Positions 57,575-64,000 of a stretch of DNA of 64,000 nucleotides are shown here, piece after piece. The first letter of the stretch is position 1. Every line of letters starts with the position of its first letter. The DNA is from Zygotorulaspora mrakii. Lineage: Eukaryota; Ascomycota; Saccharomycetes; Saccharomycetales; Saccharomycetaceae. Under the pieces are notes generated by a model. That model was not told the DNA's origin and did not search any database. It was given only the letters and a program-made list of their open reading frames with translations. The stretch covers positions 1 through 64,000 of the forward strand of contig NC_050724.1 of the NCBI RefSeq assembly GCF_013402915.1, read 5' to 3'. Made by a program: the position numbers and the translations under genes.

Positions 57575-58132
57575 ATGCTTTTCCTCGTCGTAGATGCGAT
57601 CATGTCTGATAATATAAGATGTGTCTCTATTAAAGATAATGCGAACACGATGGCAGAATACATATTTGATATAACCTGTACAAATTGCCGAGAAACGAAT
57701 GATTCACCCGTTAGTATAAACAGATATGAAAAGCATGAAATGCCTGGGAGTAGAGGCGAAGCATCATTCGTAGCAAAATGTAAATTTTGTGGCAAAGATA
57801 TCTCAATCAATATAGCGCAATTTGAACTAGCTCTTCTAAACAGTGCCAATGCTGATGACGAGTTGCTCGGCAAGATTAAGGATAAGAGAAGAAAGAGAAG
57901 CTTAAAGACTGTTGATTTGAAGAGTGCCGTATTATTGGAAATAGATAGTAGAGGGTCTGATATTACTCACTTCTATCCTGGAAATATTTCCTTTATCGTG
58001 GAATTGATGTCAGGGAAGAAAATGGAGTTTCAGTTTGAAGATGATGAAAATGAATGGTACGATTACGATGATAAGGCGGAAGAGGAGGTTTCTATCACTG
58101 AATTTAAAGCTCAAATTATAAAGGGTAAATAG
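57575..58132 (+). CDS. YCR090C homologue, CXXC zinc-binding protein (UPF0587/DUF866)
   Basis: A 185-aa protein of a conserved eukaryotic family (human CZIB/C1orf123) of unknown role. Two CXXC pairs form the likely zinc site: CTNC and CKFC. Between them lies the highly conserved INRYEKHEMPGSRGEASFV. The C-terminal part has the acidic stretch EFQFEDDENEWYDYDDKAEE followed by EVSITEFKAQI. ATG 57575 (MLFLVV) gives the family length. It is divergent from PET494 (289 bp) and converges with the next gene, the stops being only 38 bp apart. In S. cerevisiae its neighbours are FIG2 and KIN82, which fits the merged order here. Confidence 0.93.
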   Translation: MLFLVVDAIMSDNIRCVSIKDNANTMAEYIFDITCTNCRETNDSPVSINRYEKHEMPGSRGEASFVAKCKFCGKDISINIAQFELALLNSANADDELLGKIKDKRRKRSLKTVDLKSAVLLEIDSRGSDITHFYPGNISFIVELMSGKKMEFQFEDDENEWYDYDDKAEEEVSITEFKAQIIKGK

Positions 58133-58170
58133 TTTTATGTTAACGAGATCTTTGTAACAAAGAATTGTAA

Positions 58171-61100
58171 TTAGCTAATTGCAAGAAGTGCCAAATACGC
58201 ATAAAACAAATCGGGCACCAATCGAACTGCGCTTCCTGTGTACTGGCTCAGTGGTACAACATTTGAAATGGTTGTACCAGCTCCACCCGATGACATTGCA
58301 GAAACTGAGGAACCTGCTCCATGATACTTTGGGCTGGAGGCAGATGTTATAATTGTGCTGCCTGAGCTTGTTAACAATGTTACTGAGCTCTGACTATTTG
58401 AGGTGGTGACGGTAAATGGAATTGTAATAGTCGATGTTGGTGCGCCACTAGCTACACTAGTCGGACTGCGCAAGGACTCAGATTCTAGCACACTCCTTGT
58501 ATCGATATACTTGGTGCCAGTACTTATGCTGTTAGACACTTTGGAGCGTTCATGTTCGGTCGTCGTCAAAAAATGTACTGAAGTACCAGAACTATGTGTG
58601 CTCTTGGTGAGTATAGTTAACGATGGGTTGTCGAAAGATAGGATACTTGACAACTGAGGCCTACGCGGCTGGTCCGAAGGATTCGAAGAGCTTGACGTTT
58701 CAGTAGCGTATTCCGTCGTGATAGAAGCAGATATTTGAAGAGACGATGACTGTTGATTGGGTGGCTGTCGTTGTGAAAACCGATTTGAGGAAAGTTGCGC
58801 GGAGGATTTTACCATTGCAGATGTCTGGATAAATTCGCTACTGGTAGAAGGGTTGTTCAGCAACACCTCCGATTCTGCGGAAGGCTTGAAACTAGTTGAG
58901 GTCTGAAAATAAACAGTCTCCTGAGTTTTAGACGATACGCTACCAGCAATTATGCTTGAAGGGCTAGGTAGTACCAGTGTCGTTGAAGAAAGGTATTTTG
59001 ATGAGATGAAGGAGCTAATCGAAGCGATTGCAATACTACTTCTCCTGTTAATTGAAGAAATTGTTGGTGTTAAGGGAACCGCTTGAGTACAAGTCGGACA
59101 AATTGTCTCAGTAAACGTCGAAACTATTTTAACTGCGCTCGATGTCGTTTCAGCCGTTGATGACGCTAATTCTTGATTTTTATCTCTCACTGAGGTTTTT
59201 TCGGACTGCTCACATATATCATTCGAGCAGCTTTCTCTTGTTATTAAGATGGTACCGCTCAAGAAGGACTCCGAATCGGTTAGGGCTCCGGAAATGCTAC
59301 CAGCTGTTCCTTCTTGGAAATTGGTAGTGATCGAAGCGGGCTGATGAGCACCTGTTGTTTCTACAGATGTATACCCTGTAGTAGATTGCTCCAAAAAGGA
59401 CTGCCGAGAATATGTCTTATTCTCAAGCTTGGATAACGGGCACCACGTAGTGAATCTGGTTACTATTCCATTTCTGGTTGTACTAACAGTAGAAAGCACT
59501 GCGGTGTATGATATAACCTTGTTCGCTGCATCAACTGTAGTCGTTGTCATTACCGCAATCGTGACGGAAGCGCTGACTCCCACACTGGGAAGTGAAATGT
59601 CAGTGGGCTCTCTGTGAGTGGATATAGAACTGCCGCCAGTATCAAAAGATTGCTTAAACGAAACTGAATTTGTAGCGAGATTTATACCAGAGGTGGGAGG
59701 CAAACCAATTGGCTTTGATCCGATACTTAAACTGCTTTTTTGTGTTGACTCAATCCCCAATGGACACCATGTAGTGTAAACTGTTACGACACCATTGCTG
59801 GTGGTACTGACCGTCGATAAGACGGCGGTGTATGACACAACAGAGCTAGCATTGTTCACAGACGTTGTTGTCCTCAAGGAAGCCACTGAAGAGGTGGGGA
59901 CATTTACACTAGATAATGAGTAACTTGTCGACTCCTTAAGACTTATCGTATGGCTCGAAGTGTTATTCGCTGCCTCTAGTGTATTGCTGTCTAAAGTACT
60001 TCCAGGATATGAGTCCACCGTGAGCAGGCTATTCGAGGTTGGCGCTGTCGAGACCGATTCCACTTCTGTACCTGAAAATCTGGTGTTATGAGACAATGTG
60101 CTTTCCAGTGGACACCATGTAGTGTACACTGTTACGACACCATTGCTGGTGGTACTGACCGTCGATAAGACGGCGGTGTATGACACAACAGAGCTAGCAT
60201 TGTTCACAGACGTTGGTGTCCTCAAGGAAGCCACTGAAGAGGTGGGGACATTTACACTAGATAATGAGTAACTTGTCGACTCCTTAAGACTTATCGTATG
60301 GCTCGAAGTGTTATTCGCTGCCTCTAGTGTATTGCTGTCTAAAGTACTTCCAGGATATGAGTCCACCGTGAGCAGGCTATTCGAGGTTGGCGCTGTCGAG
60401 ACCGATTCCACTTCTGTACCTGAAAATCTGGTGTTATGAGACAATGTGCTTTCCAGTGGACACCATGTAGTGTACACTGTTACGACACCATTGCTGGTGG
60501 TACTGACCGTCGATAAGACGGTGGTGTATGACACAACAGAGCTAGCATTGTTCACAGACGTTGTTGTCCGCAATGATGCCACTGGAATAGTTGTTTGAGC
60601 AAAGACTTTCGATAAATCATAGTTTGAAGGGGGCAAACTAGTGGTAGTGTTTCCTTTTTCCAGATGGGAAACTGCGGATTCACCGATTGTTTTGTTTGCC
60701 CTGGTTGCGTAATCTACTGAAGGCATATCGGAAACTAAAATGGCTGAGCCAATGCTTGATGCATCAGGGGATGTCTCAATATGTATGGTAGCTGTCAAAC
60801 TGGACAAAAAGGTTCTCGAAGCAGAAGAGCTAGTGTTACTGTTTCCATTTTGTGTGTTAGATGAATAATTCGGTATATTGCTAACTGTCCCACTGGCAAT
60901 CAGAGCACCTGACAAGAACTCACTATTACTGCTGGCGATCTCTAGAGAAGTAATTGAAGGGTTGATCTCATTACTCGAGAATATAGTTGTTGAAGGAGTT
61001 GATGTGGTCTGAGTAGACAATCTTAGACTATATGTAGTCGACGTCTTGTTACCAATTTGCGAACTACTCTTACTGATTGATGTAATTGGGACCGAATTTT

Positions 61101-61779
61101 TCCCTTCGTGATCGGTTGACTCATCTGTCGTTGAGCTGGTAGAAAAATATGAGCCCTGATCAGAAAATGCAGTTCTAGAGACTTCTGTTTCTGTCGATAG
61201 AATTACTGACTGCGAACCGCTGGAATTCTTAATATTGGAGATAGAGCTTACCGAAAGCATGGTAGAAATCGCAAAAGAGACGGCTTGAGATATGGAAGAA
61301 ATAGCACCAGTACCCCGTGTGTTAGTTGGTTGAACTGTAAAGGCGGTATCTGTAAAGGCGGTATCTGTAAAGGCGGTATCTGTAAAGGCGGTATCTGTAA
61401 AGGCGGAATCTGTCAAATCTGTATGGATTGAGTAAGAGAAATCAAAGGCGAGCGTGGAATCGGATTTGCTCTTGGTGTGATCAACTCCATTATATGTTGT
61501 GCCTGTTTCCTCTAGTAAACAATTGGGGCACAATGCAGAAGTAAAGGTAGAGAAATGAATTGGCATTCCGGTTGTAAGTGCCCCATCACTGTTGTGAGGC
61601 ACTGAAGTGGAGGCAAAACCTGCCGTTCCTACTCCTGTATTGGAGGAAGATGGAGATGATCCAGAAACGACATCAAATAATGCTGAAGAATGAGTCACAT
61701 TTGCGTAGTAAGCACCTTTTGCAGTCTCACAACAAGTCAGTACAAATAAACCTAAAAACAGAATGAGTGATCTTGGCAT
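58171..61779 (-). CDS. Aga1/Fig2-type mating adhesin, GPI-anchored
   Basis: A 1,202-aa Ser/Thr-rich cell-wall protein, counterpart of the S. cerevisiae pair FIG2 (YCR089W) and AGA1 (YNR044W). Those proteins are induced by pheromone; Aga1 anchors Aga2 and both promote cell contact in mating. The signal peptide is MPRSLILFLGLFVLTCCETA. Family signatures are the repeated VVTVYTTWCPL-type motifs (four visible), Cys-containing SALCPNC near residue 85 and ETICPTC in the second half. Other features are a 116-aa repeat (three units) and a short TDTAF repeat. The hydrophobic C-terminus (DLFYAYLALLAIS) is a GPI signal. ATG 61779 is unambiguous. Whether it serves as Aga1 or Fig2, or both, cannot be told. 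Confidence 0.9.
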   Translation of the reverse strand: MPRSLILFLGLFVLTCCETAKGAYYANVTHSSALFDVVSGSSPSSSNTGVGTAGFASTSVPHNSDGALTTGMPIHFSTFTSALCPNCLLEETGTTYNGVDHTKSKSDSTLAFDFSYSIHTDLTDSAFTDTAFTDTAFTDTAFTDTAFTVQPTNTRGTGAISSISQAVSFAISTMLSVSSISNIKNSSGSQSVILSTETEVSRTAFSDQGSYFSTSSTTDESTDHEGKNSVPITSISKSSSQIGNKTSTTYSLRLSTQTTSTPSTTIFSSNEINPSITSLEIASSNSEFLSGALIASGTVSNIPNYSSNTQNGNSNTSSSASRTFLSSLTATIHIETSPDASSIGSAILVSDMPSVDYATRANKTIGESAVSHLEKGNTTTSLPPSNYDLSKVFAQTTIPVASLRTTTSVNNASSVVSYTTVLSTVSTTSNGVVTVYTTWCPLESTLSHNTRFSGTEVESVSTAPTSNSLLTVDSYPGSTLDSNTLEAANNTSSHTISLKESTSYSLSSVNVPTSSVASLRTPTSVNNASSVVSYTAVLSTVSTTSNGVVTVYTTWCPLESTLSHNTRFSGTEVESVSTAPTSNSLLTVDSYPGSTLDSNTLEAANNTSSHTISLKESTSYSLSSVNVPTSSVASLRTTTSVNNASSVVSYTAVLSTVSTTSNGVVTVYTTWCPLGIESTQKSSLSIGSKPIGLPPTSGINLATNSVSFKQSFDTGGSSISTHREPTDISLPSVGVSASVTIAVMTTTTVDAANKVISYTAVLSTVSTTRNGIVTRFTTWCPLSKLENKTYSRQSFLEQSTTGYTSVETTGAHQPASITTNFQEGTAGSISGALTDSESFLSGTILITRESCSNDICEQSEKTSVRDKNQELASSTAETTSSAVKIVSTFTETICPTCTQAVPLTPTISSINRRSSIAIASISSFISSKYLSSTTLVLPSPSSIIAGSVSSKTQETVYFQTSTSFKPSAESEVLLNNPSTSSEFIQTSAMVKSSAQLSSNRFSQRQPPNQQSSSLQISASITTEYATETSSSSNPSDQPRRPQLSSILSFDNPSLTILTKSTHSSGTSVHFLTTTEHERSKVSNSISTGTKYIDTRSVLESESLRSPTSVASGAPTSTITIPFTVTTSNSQSSVTLLTSSGSTIITSASSPKYHGAGSSVSAMSSGGAGTTISNVVPLSQYTGSAVRLVPDLFYAYLALLAIS
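59761..60585 (-). repeat. 348-bp tandem repeats in the Aga1/Fig2-like gene
   Basis: TGGACACCAT recurs at 59761, 60109 and 60457, a period of 348 bp (116 codons). The first two units are nearly identical and the third is partial. Each unit contains one TTWCPL motif and the Ser/Thr stretch after it. The near identity shows recent expansion. Confidence 0.9.
61336..61410 (-). repeat. 15-bp tandem repeat (TDTAF) in the Aga1/Fig2-like gene
   Basis: Five in-frame copies of TGTAAAGGCGGTATC encode a repeated Thr-Asp-Thr-Ala-Phe near residue 130, just after the signal region. Confidence 0.9.
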
Positions 61780-62188
61780 GGTACACTGAGTTTATCAAGT
61801 GTGTTGGATGAATGGCCATAGTGATCGATATATTCTTTTGTTTAAGATTAAACTTCTCTGCCTCATTATATAAGCTTCCAAAGTATGCAAATGCCTTGAG
61901 CCATCAAACAAATTCAAATCATAAATAAAACAATTCCAAATTCACGCCTCCTAAGTATTTTGGTCTCCAACATGAAATTTTCTGCTATGGTTTTGTACTT
62001 TTTGTATTAAAAGTGTTTTATATTTTTCTTCATTTAATTTGAAGGCAGCGACAGTCCCCCCACCGTTGAAAGAATATCAAACTCTGAGAAAAGAGTTTCA
62101 GGCCAAATAATCTAAATTAGTACATGATAGATACTGTAAATACATTTCACTGTGCACGTTTACTACCAGATGGATCAAACATTTTGGT
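61780..62188. other. Promoter region of the Aga1/Fig2-like gene
   Basis: About 410 bp of AT-rich DNA between ABP1 and the mating adhesin. I looked for pheromone response elements (TGAAACA) and found only a near match, TGAAACT on the minus strand at about 62094. Nothing firm. Confidence 0.5.
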
Positions 62189-63961
62189 CTAGTTTTCAAG
62201 AGTTATATAGTTACTAGGAAATAAACCTTTTTCTCCCGTCTCTTCCAACTCCCCGAGCCACCAGTCCTCGTCGACAAAATCTATATGGATTATTCTATCA
62301 TTCTCCTTGAACGTCAGTTCATTTTCTTCTCCAGCTTCGTAGTCGTAAGTTGCGATAGCTGATGGTAGAGCTGGCTTAGTAGGCTCGACCGATTTTCTTG
62401 CAGGAGGTGGTGGGAAATTTCTTAAAGGTAAAGAAGGTGGCTCTTCTTCAATCGGCTCTTCCTCGGCAGGTTCTTCCTCGGCAGGTTCTTCTTCGACAGG
62501 TTCTTCTTCGACAGGTTCTTCTTCGACAGGTTCTTCTTCGACAGGTTCTTCCTTTTGGATTGGTTGTTTCTGCTTCTCTTCCTGGCTTATATATGAAGAC
62601 CTTGAGGGAAGCGCAGGCGCTGGCGAGGCTTCTTCTTCATCCCACTCATCTTCCTCATCAACTTCTTCATTCTCCTCATTTGAAACTTCGACATGCATTC
62701 CAGGCAAAGGCCTGCCAAATTGCGATGTATCAGATTTCACCGCGGTGTATACATCCTCCTTCGGAATTGGTGTTTCATCAACTCTTTTTGGAGTTATAAT
62801 CGCAGGTTCAGCATTAGAAGATAACTTTTCAAATTTAGATTTTAGATCATTAACATCAGCCTCCTCATTGTAATCTTGAACATCAGATTTTGACTGTTGA
62901 GGCTCCTGCTCTTGTTGCAAATTTCCATAGAGCGTTGACTTAGATCCTGATGCAGCTGCCGCTTCCGCAGCTTTCTTTTCTACCCATAATTGAGCGGGGG
63001 TTTTCTCATTTTTGAAACCTTTAATTGTCATATCGTCATTTTTTTGTGGAGCAGGACCAGCCTTTAAAGGTTTAGTACCCAAGAATGCTGACATTTCTTG
63101 ATCTCTTTTTAGCTTAGATTGTTCCTTCAGATTGGTAATATCGTCCTGTGGTGCTATTTTTTTGGAAACATGCATAGCACTTACCAGGCGCGGATCTTCT
63201 CTTGCTTTCTCTTCGGCAATGACCTTTTGAAGATCTATTTTTCCTACTGGTCTGTAACTTGAAGCACTTGGCTTTAAAGGCTTCTCATGAAAATCGCGCT
63301 CCTCAACTTCGGGTTCATCCCAGTCATCGACATCATTTGAAACAGGCTTTTTGGTAGGCTGGGGTGGACCAGCACTTGTGCTCTTGACATTTGAGGCGGC
63401 TGTGACAGGAGATGCGGCTTCAGTTCCAACGTTACGTTCGCGCTGTGGCGCAGGGCCTGGTACAGGCTTCGCGAAGTTACGATTCGAGTTTGCAGGCCTG
63501 TTCACTGGCTTCTTATCATTCATTTGGATAGAATAACGCGCACCAGATGCGTTACTAATTTTTTGTAATAGTTCTGCTTCATCCAAATCATCTTCATCTC
63601 TCGCGGTAACTTGGATATGATAACCCTTCAATAACTGATTAGCTACAGTCCCGAAATTTGCGGCGAACGAAGCCTTCATCTTCAAAGGAGCAAGATCTGG
63701 ACACCAGCCAATTAATATTAATTTCTTGACATCAGATCCTGGAGGCGAAACACGAGCCAAACCGAATTGAACTTTTGTTTCTTCGAACATCGACAAGAAT
63801 TCACTGAAATCCGACCCAACATATTCAGGAGTGTATTCCTTCTTTGTGTTTGGCGAAATTATCAACCATGTTGTATCTTCATCAACTCCGCGGACAACTT
63901 TCAAGTATTCCTGTTCAATCTCTCTAGAGTAAGTAGTGTAATTAATGGGTTCTAAAGCCAT
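62189..63961 (-). CDS. ABP1: Abp1, actin-binding protein of cortical actin patches
   Basis: A 590-aa homologue of S. cerevisiae Abp1 (YCR088W, 592 aa), which binds filaments at endocytic patches, activates Arp2/3 and recruits Ark1, Prk1, Sjl2 and Srv2. An ADF-homology domain covers about residues 1-140 (MALEPINYTTYSREIEQEYL, TTWLIISPNTKKEY). Acidic Arp2/3-activating stretches contain DDWDEPE and DEEDEWDEEE. In the middle are the conserved GKIDLQKVIAEEKAREDPRL and PAQLWVEKK motifs. The C-terminal SH3 domain (last about 57 residues) has ATYDYEAGEENELTF, WWLGEL and GLFPSNYI. An acidic Pro-Val-Glu repeat precedes the SH3. ATG 63961 is the family start. Confidence 0.96.
   Translation of the reverse strand: MALEPINYTTYSREIEQEYLKVVRGVDEDTTWLIISPNTKKEYTPEYVGSDFSEFLSMFEETKVQFGLARVSPPGSDVKKLILIGWCPDLAPLKMKASFAANFGTVANQLLKGYHIQVTARDEDDLDEAELLQKISNASGARYSIQMNDKKPVNRPANSNRNFAKPVPGPAPQRERNVGTEAASPVTAASNVKSTSAGPPQPTKKPVSNDVDDWDEPEVEERDFHEKPLKPSASSYRPVGKIDLQKVIAEEKAREDPRLVSAMHVSKKIAPQDDITNLKEQSKLKRDQEMSAFLGTKPLKAGPAPQKNDDMTIKGFKNEKTPAQLWVEKKAAEAAAASGSKSTLYGNLQQEQEPQQSKSDVQDYNEEADVNDLKSKFEKLSSNAEPAIITPKRVDETPIPKEDVYTAVKSDTSQFGRPLPGMHVEVSNEENEEVDEEDEWDEEEASPAPALPSRSSYISQEEKQKQPIQKEEPVEEEPVEEEPVEEEPVEEEPAEEEPAEEEPIEEEPPSLPLRNFPPPPARKSVEPTKPALPSAIATYDYEAGEENELTFKENDRIIHIDFVDEDWWLGELEETGEKGLFPSNYITLEN
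62453..62552 (-). repeat. 15-bp repeat coding acidic EEEPV units in ABP1
   Basis: TTCTTCGACAGG-type units of 15 bp encode about seven Glu-Glu-Glu-Pro-Val/Ala repeats between the acidic region and the SH3 domain. Boundaries are approximate. Confidence 0.85.
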
Positions 63962-64000
63962 TCTGTACTGATTCTAAAAAAACAAAAGAGTCCTCCCAAT

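Overview
The window is nuclear DNA of a budding yeast (Saccharomycetaceae). Evidence: introns are almost absent and the single one seen has canonical GTATGT/TACTAAC signals; the 5S rRNA gene reads the same as that of Saccharomyces cerevisiae; and every conserved gene has a clear S. cerevisiae homologue. The right half interleaves genes that in S. cerevisiae lie on two whole-genome-duplication sister segments (the YCR088-095 and YNR044-054 regions). Pairs split in S. cerevisiae (CDC50/CRF1, KIN82/FPK1, AGA1/FIG2) are single genes here. That points to a lineage that did not undergo the duplication (Torulaspora, Zygosaccharomyces, Lachancea or Kluyveromyces type). Genus is inference.

Layout. 1-2520: edge of the rDNA array, with the 5' part of 18S (minus), the 5' external transcribed spacer, a spacer with 66-bp repeats, and a complete 5S gene on the opposite strand. 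2523-29240: a gene-poor, fast-evolving block with solo LTRs, a few tiny ORFs and gene relics, and two GPI-type cell-wall adhesin genes of the alpha-agglutinin/ALS class. The adhesins share an identical N-terminal region and about 4.7 kb of identical upstream DNA (5,747 bp repeated at a distance of 12,849 bp), but differ in repeats and tail. The left copy is broken by many one-base indels, either real decay or uncorrected long-read errors. The right copy is one intact 2,408-codon frame. The right edge of the duplication falls inside an LTR.

29240-63961: a dense housekeeping block: ESF2, NOG2 (intron with a probable snR191 snoRNA), POP2, BRE5, OCA4, LYS9, MSO1, CDC50/CRF1, NOT1 (108 consecutive glutamines), MSH3, FPK1/KIN82, TRM112, PET494, YCR090C homologue, AGA1/FIG2-like mating adhesin, ABP1.

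Functional links: rDNA plus ESF2, NOG2 and TRM112 serve ribosome production or modification; POP2 and NOT1 are subunits of one complex (CCR4-NOT); CDC50 and FPK1/KIN82 act together on lipid flippases; three cell-wall adhesin genes occur in one window. No tRNA gene, centromere, telomere repeat or CRISPR array was seen. Start codons were set to the first conserved ATG.
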